DNA from: Neocallimastix lanati (nom. inval.)
Lineage: Eukaryota > Neocallimastigomycota > Neocallimastigomycetes > Neocallimastigales > Neocallimastigaceae
Assembly (NCBI GenBank): GCA_016946835.1
Contig: JACVTC010000077.1
Coordinates: 662,001 to 726,000, forward strand
Length of the DNA stretch: 64,000 bases
Reading direction: 5' to 3'
A program made the position numbers and the translations under genes. Each line of letters starts with the position of its first letter. The stretch's first letter is position 1. Positions 54,501 to 64,000 of this stretch are shown piece by piece. A model generated the notes under the pieces. It was not told the DNA's origin and did not search any database. It worked only from the letters and a program-made list of their open reading frames with translations.

Positions 54501-56701
54501 GTTAATGAACTTTTCAATTACACAATCAATTGAAAGTTATTCATTTCCTATTACTTCACTAAAAATCTAAAATTTATTGTGATGTCATATTTCTTTCTTT
54601 TGTTCAAGATATTTATACCTATCCATCTTACAAATTTTTTTGGTAACAAAAATGATTCATCTGTGGTAATTTTCTTGCAATAAACTACGAGAGGTTTATG
54701 ATCAGATACAGAAGGATAATCAACAAAATAAGAACTTGATATTTTATCCAGCATACTTGAATTGACTAACGCATGATCAATATCTGATGAATATCTACCT
54801 CTTGTCCATGAAATAGGTGAACCATTAATCAGAAGAATAAACCAGTTATCAAGGTTACTATTGGATAATTAATTTTGTAAATCAGAGGTACTCATGTTAA
54901 AGTCTCCAAGAAGAATAGATGAATGATTAGTGTGATTCTGAAGCCATGTGAAAACCTCTGAAAATGAATATCGGACTTGTAATGAGTGTTTCTTAGTGGG
55001 AATATAGATATTACCAACAAAACACTTAGAGTGATTCCAGAGACTATATATTGTTAAAGAAACAAGATAAGTATAGGAATTATCTTCAAGTAATGTTTGA
55101 CATGAGACATGATAACCAAGATATAAACCTCTGCAACTTGGAGTAGTAGGATCCATTCTTTTCAAGAAATATTTATAGTTGGGAAGTGTTACTTTACATG
55201 GATTTCTTGCCTCATTAGTACCATTACCTGTTTCCTGAAAACATAGGAATAATGGTTTAAATATTGTGTTGAACTACTCAATACTATCTCTTTTCACAAA
55301 ATTCCATTCGTTGGTATTCCAACTAAGACAAAAAGAAAACTTTCCTGTGTTAGAATGTGAAAATGGATTTTGAGAATTAAGATTAGGAATATTGGGAGCA
55401 ATTAGTTCATGATTGCCATTTATAACATTTACTAAATTTGTTGAACTGAGGTTTACTGTGTTAATATCATTGGATGTGTTATTAGATATTATATTTTGTT
55501 TTAAATGCCGAAAAGAAACCTTATGATTCCATTTGGAACATTTACGATATGAAATTTTAACCCCTAATATACATTTTCAAATACTTCTTTAAATTTTTCG
55601 TGGTTGATATTTGGAGTGTATACTTTTATCCTGAAAAAGCTATCATTGAATTTAGTAATTCTTTTTACTGACAAAATATTATCCTTGAATTTTTTTGCAT
55701 TTAGAATGAATAAATTCCTTCATTTTAGCGTTAGTCCATGAGTGTATACCACGGATAAAAATCAATCTTATATTGTCAGTATATGTTCCATAGCAGCGAG
55801 AACCCTGGTAAAATATCTTTTCCATAATGTATTAAAAACTACAAATTAAAAAAAATGAAGCAAATAAAAACTAAAATACTAAAGACAAAGAAATATAGCT
55901 ATAAAAATATATATATATATATAATAAAATAGAAAAATTTAAAAAAAAAATAATACGAAGATCCTATCTTTATGCAATAATTGATTAAGTTTAAAAAAAA
56001 TGAATAACTTAAGAATTTTGTAGTAATGAAAAATTACTTTTTCCTGTTTTTTTTTTTTTTAGTAATGAATAATCTCTTTTTTTCTGTTTTGTTTTTTCTG
56101 TTAACCTTTGAGTTTCTGAAATTCTATTTGATTAGTAAAGCTTTGGTTGATAAAATAATTTTCTCTAATGTACTCATAAATAAATTGAAATGAAAATGTA
56201 AATAATGTTATTAATGAAGGACTATAAAAAGCTTCTCATCCGTTAAATAATATCTTAAACACAAGCTTTGGAGTGGATCAATCTCCTACATTTCAATTTT
56301 ACAATAGCTACATGAGAGTTTAAATAATACTATAGAAAAATACATATACAAAATAACGCTAAAGTAAAAAATACAATAGATTCATTACAATGATAATATG
56401 TAGAAACTACATGATATTATTAATTAAACAACTCCAATGTTACGACATATCCAGTATATAGCAATATAAAACATCAAGTTTACTTTCTAGAGTCTTTCAG
56501 TATTCCAATTTTCTCCCTTCATACTAGAAGCCATTTTAGAAAGGATAACCATCGATTGTCATCAGAATCACAGAAAGCTGCAATCAGTACACCTGATACA
56601 GGCTATTCATTTTCTATCAACCCTCCATGGACCTGGAAAAACGGTCCACATCATTAAGGGCTAAAAGAGGAGGTATTCTCAATTCACGAGTAATATCACA
56701 G
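51593..56701 (-). mobile_element. LINE family A copy 2, near full length with internal deletion
   Basis: Poly(T) at 51593-51620 marks the poly(A) tail of a minus-strand element. It is collinear with 8902-14419 except for a deletion at about 52950 (joining TAGGTGT to AATAAAGAAAG). The 5' end runs about 65 bp further than copy 1, to where the next LINE's poly(T) starts at 56702. Its A/T runs are short (5-7 nt) where copy 1 has 25-48. Confidence 0.9.
51855..55825 (-). pseudogene. LINE family A polyprotein (EN-RT), broken
   Basis: Starts at ATG 55825 (MEKIFYQGSRCYG). The endonuclease part shows CFQETG, then SSILLGDFNMS (about 54910), WTRGRYSSDIDHALVN and SDHKPLVVYCK (54690), the APE-type catalytic motifs. 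RT follows with KACGPDGIP (53910), GVRQGCPLSPILFNLFIND and FADDIVL (53300-53160), and GINKCASLVVRG. The zinc motif is CPERSPYCHRK...HWFSKC, with one Cys changed. Then come a Ser/Asn/Asp linker, YNFILGGRD and the C-terminal tail to TGA 51855-51857. Several frameshifts and stops (for example TAA at 52198-52200, before VTWYRLYN) and the deletion show it is dead. The single-ORF order N-domain-EN-RT-Zn-C-domain is reconstructed from fragments in order. Confidence 0.88.
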
Positions 56702-58888
56702 ATTTTTTTTTTTTTTTTTTAACAGCAGCAAACTTGTTTCATCTTTATTAATTAAATATTTGATAAAATATATGTAATAAAAAAAAAAGATAAAAAAATG
56801 AACAAAAAAAAAAAAAACACAAAATAAAGTAAAATAATGGTATAATGTATTCTAGTTTCATTTAATTAATATCTGTAAGACTACACAAGAGCATTATTAT
56901 ACTGATGTATAATAATTAATTTTGACTTCACAATGTTAATCATAATTTTAAGATACGAAATTATGATCTTCATTGGTTGCGCTAGCCCTGCTGGCCTTTC
57001 TTACTGTTTCTTCAGCATTGACACTCTTGGTAGAGTAGTACGATTCGATTTGAACCTATTGAACAAAGACCATTGCTGGCCAATAGCAATAGGTATAATC
57101 GATTGAAGAAGAGCCGCAGTAACCATCAAGAATGAAGTATAAGAATAAGCACCTGATTTCATCTGACACTTAAATAGATCCTTCCATTCCCTTGTACTGT
57201 TATTAATACTTCTTCCCCCAAGAAGGAAATTAAACACTTTTTCACACACACTAGAATCAACATACACATTATTTTCATTACTATTGCTAACATTACTAAA
57301 AATACTATTACAAATATTATTATAACTATTATTACTATAACTATTATTACTATTACTATTAGTACTATTACTATTATTACTATTATTATTATTATTACTA
57401 TTAACGATATCATTTGTTAGGTTGCCACGGTTATAAGCATTATATAAAAATAAAATTTTATCATGAACTTTACTACGAATATGATTGAAAAATGGACAAT
57501 CAATTAACCAATGCTATATTTAGTGTTTATTACTTTTACAACAGGGATAAAAATTAGGACACATTTGATCTATTATTTTTGCAGCTTTAGCAATTCTAGC
57601 ATCTAATCTATATCCGCTTCGTGCTCTCATTAGCCAATATAAACCATATGAAAGATTAGGATATTCATAACAAAGTTTTATAAAATCTTATGTTTCTTCG
57701 AATCTGTTTTTGTCATAAAATTCAGCTTTATAGAATTGATTTTCATATCTCTTTTCCAATAAAAATCCTTGATTTTATTATTATTATTACCTCTTTTCTT
57801 TAGTTTACGTTTAAGAGTTCTGCTTTCTTTCGTCCACGTATATTTTTTAGATTTTGGAATATTATTAACTAAATAGGAACTAATACAATTTGAATCTTTC
57901 CATTTATCAAAACATTTGACTTGAGACAAAGCACACTTAGCTGACTATGGAGGAATATTTAAATCTTTTGAAATAGAATATACATTAATAAAAGAATTAG
58001 CTTTTTGTAAACCTGCAATCCATCTTAATCCTTTATTAATTAATTTCTAAGTATTATATGTTCTCTCTTTATTTGAACTAAGTAAAGATGCAAAGTAAGA
58101 GACTTTACTAAGTACATAGGAGTTAATTATAATCTTCTTAAATGGAATAGGAATTTTGGAATTGGAAAGAAATTTACTAACAGAAAAGAGAGCTTTAGTA
58201 ACTTTAGAGTTAAGTAATTTAATAATAGGGTTCAACGATAAGCTTTTATCAAATAATATACCTAAATAGGTATAACATTTAGTTATTGGGATTGGTTGAC
58301 CAGCAAGATGAAAAGTAGGATCTCTTTTATTTTGAAAAAGAGGTGTGTCTGGTCGAATAACCATTGTTGCACATTTGTTAATTCCACAATTCATCATATT
58401 AAATTTAGTCCATTCATTTGCCTTCTTAAGCATTTTTTTTAACTTAGTTCTTGACGGTGCGCATAGAACAATATCATCCGCAAAGAGTCCACCACAACGT
58501 CTAGATTCGCCTAAAGGAATTCCAAGTTCTGAAAAATCATTAAAAATGTCATTAATAAATAGATTGAAAAGAAGTGGTGATAGTGGACAATCTTGTCTAA
58601 CTCCTTTCTTAATATTAAAAGATTCCGAATATTGATCATCAATTTTAACACTGGCTTTTGAAGTCAAATATAGATTTTTTATAAATTAATAACATTTACT
58701 TCTAATACCTAAAACATTTATATAAAATATTACCTATTGGAACGGAATCATATGTCTTTTTCAAATCTAGAAAAGCAAGGTAAGTCTCTTTATTATTATT
58801 TTTACGCCTTTGACAAATTTCTCGAATTGAAATAAATAAACTAACACTTTCTTATTTATTACGAAATCCAAATTGCTCTGGCCTAATT
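56702..58888 (-). mobile_element. LINE family B copy 2, 5'-truncated
   Basis: Poly(T) at 56702-56721 is followed on the minus strand by the same 3' UTR and ORF as 1-2041. The 5' truncation lies within RT at RPEQFGFR (58885). Reading frames are broken at several places. Confidence 0.93.
56948..58886 (-). pseudogene. LINE family B reverse transcriptase, broken and truncated
   Basis: Segments of the protein at 2-1783 appear in order: PEQFGFRN, YLAFLDLKKTYDSVPIG (58760), GVRQDCPLSPLLFNLFIND and FADDIVL (58620-58470), then thumb, a CCHC remnant (57540), Asn/Ser linker and FNFLLGG (57215). The canonical Gly of RQGC is Asp here. In-frame stops include TAA near 58683 and TAG at about 57945 and 57690, with frameshifts in the C-terminal domain near 57030. 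Relative to the open copy at the left edge it is clearly older or unconstrained. Confidence 0.9.
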
Positions 58889-60125
58889 TTTTTTATAGCC
58901 GCAATTATTGCGAACTTTAATCTTAATTTATTTATTCTTAAATAAAATACATTAACACTTTTAATTTTAATAAAAAATATAAAAACACAGAATTAATAAA
59001 ATAAATAAATATTATTTGTCCAATTTGAACATAATAATAAAGAAATAGTAACGTGAAATAAAAAGTAATAATCAAAAATAAATATAAAAATAAATTCAGA
59101 AAAAAATTCATTTGCAACGAACCTCACCTTCTTAGATTAGGGTTTGAATTGACTGTTTGAAAGAAATTATGATCTTCTCCTTCAGAAGCACCACTTCTAG
59201 CCTGTCTTACTGTATTTTCAACGTTGACATTTCTGGTTAGTTTGCGCTTATATTTTCGGAATAGTAACTCTTGCCGAGTACTAGCCCGAGGCATAATTTC
59301 TGTAAAGAGAGTCGCAGATCACACCAAGAATTGGCGTTTTTGAATAATCATCAGAAATGATTTGGTTCTTAAACAAAATATCCCATTCCTTTTTATAATT
59401 TAAATTTATTATGTCTGAATCTCTTCCACCAAGAAGAAAGTTATATAATCGGTACCACGTCACCTATATATTTACACACTCATTATTCAGAAAATTACTT
59501 AAATTACCACGATTTTCACCAATTGAACTATTCACTAAATTAGTAGTAACGATATTATAATTTTCACTATCACTAATATTTGTATTTCTATTTTCACTAT
59601 CACTATTTCTACTATTATTAACAATATTATTTCTATTGTTAATATTATTAATATTATATACTTTGTTACTGCAATCGGAATCTGAACTTAATTCTATATT
59701 ATTCATATCTGTGATAACAGCGTCTACATTACTATTAGATATTGGACAATATTTAGAAATAATATAAAATATTTCATAAATAATTTCAATATCCATAAAA
59801 TATTTCATTCGAAATTCACGGAAAAGATAGCATTTAGAAAACCAATGATTCAATCGAGAATTACTACTTTTTCTATGACAACAAGGACACCTTTCAGGAC
59901 AGTCTTCTTCAATCATTTTGGCAGCTTTGGCTACACGAGCATCGAATTTATATCCACATCTGGAACGAAGTACCCATCGGAAGCCAATGCTAAATTCAGG
60001 ATATTTATAATTTAGCCTAAGATACTCTCTAGTTTTCTCAAAATTATTATTTTTATAAGCCTTAGCTTTGATTGATTTTCCTACCATATCTCTAAGTAAA
60101 TCAGAGATAATACATTTCGAGTGTT
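58889..60125 (-). mobile_element. LINE family A copy 3, 5'-truncated with internal deletion
   Basis: The 3' end (TATAGCCGCAATTATTGCG, read on the plus strand) abuts the 5' break of LINE B copy 2. The copy extends through 3' UTR, C-terminal domain, linker and zinc motif. It then jumps by deletion between two TAGAGATAT repeats to a short upstream piece ending about 60125. Confidence 0.87.
59124..60087 (-). pseudogene. LINE family A C-terminal part (zinc and C-domain)
   Basis: A 207-codon open stretch from 60087 carries YLRLNYKYPEFSIGFRWVLR, then the zinc motif CPERCPCCHRK ... HWFSKC with all ligands, and the Ser/Asn/Asp linker. A TAG at 59464-59466 interrupts just before VTWYRLYNFLLGGRD; copy 2 has TAA at the same codon and copy 1 has TAT. 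The frame then runs to a C-terminal tail ending at TGA 59124-59126 after another slip near 59280. Confidence 0.85.
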
Positions 60126-60300
60126 TATATATATATTTTTATTATAACCGCATTATTGCAAATTTCAATCTTTTTTTATTCATTTATTAAATTGCATGAA
60201 TATTTTTAATTTAAAAAAAAAATAATAAAAAAACACAATCTTTTTCAATAAAATTATTAAAATAAAAATAAGAAAAGTAACAATATTCACAATTATGATT
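60126..60300 (-). mobile_element. LINE A-like 3' UTR fragment
   Basis: ATAACCGCATTATTGCAAATTTCAATC (plus strand, 60144-60170, shown in part) resembles the 3' end of LINE family A (ATAGCCGCAATTATTGCGAA). A GCATGAATA match at 60195 and AAAAACACA at 60230 follow at the same spacing. Only a 3' UTR stub remains; the right edge is uncertain. Confidence 0.6.
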
Positions 60301-60642
60301 AGATCATACAATAATCCAAAGTTTTAAATATCAAATCAACAATTATTATTATTTTTATAATATAAAAATTAAACAAAATTTCTTTTATTTAATTATATAT
60401 TTAAATAATAATTTAATACTAATGATTATTATTTTATTTTATTTTTTTATATTAAAAATATCATATATTTATAAAGAAAATTAATAACCAATTTTTTTTA
60501 TTTTAATTTTTATATAATTTTATTTATAATAGATTTAAAAAACACTTTTATAAAATTTAACTTATTACATTATCAATTTATAATTAAATAATTTTCAATA
60601 AAAAAAATAGAAATAATATATTTTAATTAATTAATTAATTAA

Positions 60643-60702
<60 letters not shown>

Positions 60703-60951
60703 GCATTTTTAATAGATTTAAACTAATTAATAAATTTTCTTTTTGTTTAATAAATAAATAAATATATATATATTAATTTATTTTACATTTATAATAGATT
60801 TAAACCAATTTATATTTTTTTTTAATTATTTATTAAATATAATTGCTTTTAAAATAAATAATAAATACTAATATCTTCATTATAAAAATTTTAGATATCT
60901 ATATTAATTATTCTTTCAATTTGATAAATTTTTTTAGAAATTAATTAATTT
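60301..60951. other. 3' flank of the CBM18 gene, AT-rich
   Basis: AT dinucleotide and T runs at 60640-60702 and two related stretches with ATAATAGATTTAAA(C/A). No gene. Confidence 0.5.
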
Positions 60952-63900
60952 TTACCAACATCTTCCAAATTCAGATTGACAACCTTTATCTTTACTACAA
61001 TAGGATTTCGTTGTACCACACCATCCATATTTACTACAACATTCATCATTTCTGCAACGTCCTTCATTTTTACCACACCTATCAGAGTCACTGTAGGCAA
61101 TTGTATTTTCAGATTTATTAACTTTTTCAGTAGCAACGTTTACATTTCTTTCTTTTCCAGTACAATCACCAAATTCTGATTGACATCCACGTTCTATACT
61201 GCAATATTTTTCTGATGTTCCACACCATCCATATTTACTGCAGCATTCGCCCTTATTGCAAACACCAATACCAGATCCGCATCTTCCATCCTCTGATATA
61301 GTCAAATTCTCAATAGTCAAATTCTCACTAGTTACAGATTTACTAGCTTTCCTTTTAATTCCTTCACAATCACCAAATTCTGATTGACATCCACGTTCTA
61401 CACTACAATATTTCTCAGTTGTTCCACACCATCCATATCTACTACAGCACTCTCCTGATTTACAAACACCAATACCTGGTCCACATCTTCCATCTTCTGA
61501 TATATCTTCATCTTGAGATTCTTCATCTTCTACTAAAACACTTGGGGTTTCCGTTTCTTCATCTTGAGATTCTTCATCTTCTACTATTGCTTTAGATATT
61601 TCAGTTTCTTCATCTTGAGATTCTTCATCAGCAACATAATACAAACTAATTTCTAACTTATTATCAGGTAAAAGCGTAACTTCTTTTATAAATTCACCTG
61701 GTACATTTGATTCTCCTAAAGATGCACCCTCATATATATAATCATTATAAATTTTAACTAATACTGAAACCGGAATTACTTCACCGCTAACACCTTCATA
61801 CACATTAGTTTCTTTCAATTTATATTCTTCTTCATTAGCATCCTTAACGTAATATCTCACAGTATATTTCGTATTTGCAGGCGTCCAGATAGCTTCAAGA
61901 ACAGTATCCAAACTTCCGTAATGGAAAGTTTTTCCGTCCAGATCTCCATCTCCTTCAACTTTTTTCCATCCTTTAAATTCATATCCCTCACGAACTGGAT
62001 CTGGAATTTGCTGATCTGGACCATATTGAACATTTGAATAAACTGTATCTTCTTTATTATTATTATAACTTCCTCCGTTTGGTTTAATGGTAAGAGTAAT
62101 TTTAGGTTTTTCTATTTCTACATAGTACATGTTAATTTGACGAGTACCGTCAGGTAAAACAGTAGTTTCCTTAATGAATTCACCTGGTACATTAGATCTT
62201 TCTGTTCCATCAGAAGCACCCACAAACTCATAGTCTCCTATTGTCTTCACTAACTTATTAATACTAATAACATCATTAGTTTTACCTTTAAATGTTTCAT
62301 CATTCTTAAATTCATATTCTTTGCAGTCTAGACATTTAGTGTAATAGTTTACTATATACTTTGTTCCTTCTGCAGGAGACCAAATAGCTTCAATTACAGC
62401 ATTTTCTTCACCATATATGAAATTGGAATTTTCATCAATCTTACCATCTCCTTCAATCACCTTCCAACCTTTAAATTCATATCCCTCACGAACTGGATCT
62501 GGAATTGGCTGATCTGGACCATATTGAACATTTGAATAAACTGTATCTTCTTTATTATTATTATAACTTCCTCCGTTTGGTTTAACGATAAGATTAATTA
62601 CAGGTTTTTCTACTTCTACATAGTACATGTTAATTTGACGAGTACCGTCAGGTAAAACAGTAGTTTCCTTAATGAATTCACCTGGTACATTAGATCTTTC
62701 TGTTCCATCAGAAGCACCCACAAACTCATAGTCTCCTATTGTCTTCACTAATTTATCAATACTAATAACATCATTAGTTTTACCTTTAAATGTTTCATCA
62801 TTCTTAAATTCATATTCTTTGCAGTCTAAACATTTAGTGTAATAGTTTACTACATATTTCGTTCCTTCTGCAGGTTCCCATACAGCTCTAATTTCAGCAT
62901 CGCTTCCTCCGTATTTATATTCATGTCCATCTTCATTAAGTTTACCATCATCTTCTGAAACCTTTTCCCATCCTGTAAATACATATCCTTCTCTTGTTGG
63001 TACAGAGAGAGGTTCTTTTCCTGAATTTGGCACGGCTTCATATACTGTATTGTCTTCTGATCCATTATATTCACCTCCATTAGGATCAACTATTAATTTA
63101 ATCAATGGTTTATCAGATTCAACATAGTATAAATTAATAACACGTTTATTATTTGATAAAACATCTGTACTTTCATCTGGTTCTCTATCTTCTAGTTTAT
63201 TACTGGCTTCGGTTCCTGCATATCCTCCAATAAATTCATAGCCTTCATAGTTTTTAGCTAATGGTGGAATTTCAACTTCATTTCCAACAATACCATTTTC
63301 TTTTTGTTTTTCTTTAAATTCAAAACTATCTTTACCAACTGGTTTTACATAATGATTTATTATATAGGTAGTATTAGCTTTTTCCCAAGTAGCTTTAATG
63401 TATGCATCTTCACTACCATACTTATAATCTGATCCATCCTCATTGAGAACACCATCATCTTCTGAAACCTTTTCCCATCCTGTAAATACATATCCTTCTC
63501 TTGTTGGTACAGAGAGAGGTTCCTTTCCTGAATTTGGTACTGCTTCATAAACTGTATTGTCTTCTGATCCATTATATTCACCTCCATTAGGATCAACTAT
63601 TAATTTAATCAATGGTTTATCGGATTCAACATAGTATAAATTAATAACACGTTTATTATTTGATAAAACATCTGTACTTTCATCTGGTTCTCTATCTTCT
63701 GGTTTATTGCTGGCTTCGGTTCCTGCATATCCTCCAATAAAGACGTAACCTTCATAATTCTTAGCATATGGTGGAATTTCAACTTCATTTCCAACAATAC
63801 CATTTTCTTTTTGTTTTTCTTTAAATTCAAAACTGTCATCACCAACTGACTTTACATAATGATTTATTATATAGGTAGTATTAGCTTTTTCCCAAGTAGC

Positions 63901-64000
63901 TTTAATGTATGCATCTTCATTACCATACTGATAATCTGATCCATCCTCATTGAGAACACCATCATCTTCTGAAACCTTTTCCCATCCTGTAAATACATAT
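60952..64000 (-). CDS. Secreted surface protein with InlB-type repeats and three CBM18 domains, 5'-partial
   Basis: The frame is open from the window edge at 64000 to TAA at 60952 (about 1015 codons visible); the TTG at 63612 is internal. The N-terminal visible part is tandem modules alternating two bacterial-type folds: an InlB B-repeat/Listeria-Bacteroides unit (PNGGEYNGSED...REGYVFTGWEKV) and a YxVxYYVK...INLYYVE unit similar to those of Gram-positive surface proteins. Two subfamilies exist: A (period 507 bp; starts near 63611 and 63104) and B (period 498 bp, with CLDCKEYEF). An acidic linker (EDEESQDEETE repeats) at about 61500-61625 leads to three hevein-type CBM18 domains (near 61350-61500, 61160-61290 and 60952-61085), each with RCG...CCS+YGWCG...YCS...GCQSEFG and eight Cys. 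These bind chitin or GlcNAc. Likely cell-wall-anchored or secreted adhesin; signal peptide not visible. Base composition is much richer in G and C than the flanks. Confidence 0.9.
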   Translation of the reverse strand, partial: YVFTGWEKVSEDDGVLNEDGSDYQYGNEDAYIKATWEKANTTYIINHYVKSVGDDSFEFKEKQKENGIVGNEVEIPPYAKNYEGYVFIGGYAGTEASNKPEDREPDESTDVLSNNKRVINLYYVESDKPLIKLIVDPNGGEYNGSEDNTVYEAVPNSGKEPLSVPTREGYVFTGWEKVSEDDGVLNEDGSDYKYGSEDAYIKATWEKANTTYIINHYVKPVGKDSFEFKEKQKENGIVGNEVEIPPLAKNYEGYEFIGGYAGTEASNKLEDREPDESTDVLSNNKRVINLYYVESDKPLIKLIVDPNGGEYNGSEDNTVYEAVPNSGKEPLSVPTREGYVFTGWEKVSEDDGKLNEDGHEYKYGGSDAEIRAVWEPAEGTKYVVNYYTKCLDCKEYEFKNDETFKGKTNDVISIDKLVKTIGDYEFVGASDGTERSNVPGEFIKETTVLPDGTRQINMYYVEVEKPVINLIVKPNGGSYNNNKEDTVYSNVQYGPDQPIPDPVREGYEFKGWKVIEGDGKIDENSNFIYGEENAVIEAIWSPAEGTKYIVNYYTKCLDCKEYEFKNDETFKGKTNDVISINKLVKTIGDYEFVGASDGTERSNVPGEFIKETTVLPDGTRQINMYYVEIEKPKITLTIKPNGGSYNNNKEDTVYSNVQYGPDQQIPDPVREGYEFKGWKKVEGDGDLDGKTFHYGSLDTVLEAIWTPANTKYTVRYYVKDANEEEYKLKETNVYEGVSGEVIPVSVLVKIYNDYIYEGASLGESNVPGEFIKEVTLLPDNKLEISLYYVADEESQDEETEISKAIVEDEESQDEETETPSVLVEDEESQDEDISEDGRCGPGIGVCKSGECCSRYGWCGTTEKYCSVERGCQSEFGDCEGIKRKASKSVTSENLTIENLTISEDGRCGSGIGVCNKGECCSKYGWCGTSEKYCSIERGCQSEFGDCTGKERNVNVATEKVNKSENTIAYSDSDRCGKNEGRCRNDECCSKYGWCGTTKSYCSKDKGCQSEFGRCW

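Noticed and set aside
60976-61179. Plus-strand ORF opposite the CBM18 domains
   Set aside because: Antisense of Cys-rich coding sequence; no independent support.

Overview
The window looks like nuclear DNA of a very AT-rich, intron-bearing fungus, most probably an anaerobic gut fungus (Neocallimastigomycota). The grounds are intergenic DNA made almost only of A and T with long homopolymers and microsatellites, Asn-rich low-complexity proteins, small GT-AG introns, and a secreted protein that joins bacterial-type InlB/Listeria-Bacteroides repeats to hevein-type (CBM18) chitin-binding modules. The phylum is inferred from these traits; no rRNA or tRNA gene is present to fix a species.

Layout. 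1-2041: 3' part of a LINE (family B) with an open reverse-transcriptase frame and poly(A). 2713-8718: a complete MULE-type DNA transposon with 52-bp terminal inverted repeats and a 9-bp target duplication, carrying a broken transposase and a 2.6-kb ATTTT minisatellite. 8902-14419: a near full-length but decayed LINE (family A). 14420-21314: gene-free, microsatellite-rich DNA. 21315-27248: a seven-exon leucine-rich-repeat membrane protein with one repeat per 72-nt exon. 28057-28457: a SINE-like retroposon with a 14-bp target duplication. 30550-32650: a two-exon type I membrane protein. 34935-37098 (minus): a five-exon gene for the mRNA decapping activator DCP1. 37989-39800: remnants of copia and LINE-C elements. 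40645-47114 (minus): a young, structurally complete Ty1/copia element with LTRs that read as identical, a gag/pol -1 frameshift site and a PBS matching the anticodon arm of tRNA-Lys(CUU). 49184-50299: a three-exon orphan gene. 51230-60300 (minus): at least five LINE pieces of families A, B and C placed head to tail. 60952-64000 (minus): the 3' part of the repeat/CBM18 surface protein, running off the window.

Host genes number five: LRR receptor-like protein, type I membrane protein, DCP1, coiled-coil orphan and repeat/CBM18 protein. They share no pathway; three are surface or secreted proteins and one belongs to mRNA decay. Roughly half of the window is transposon-derived. Comparing paralogous LINE copies shows that 5-7-nt A/T runs grew to 25-48 nt in one copy, which illustrates how homopolymer tracts accumulate in this genome.
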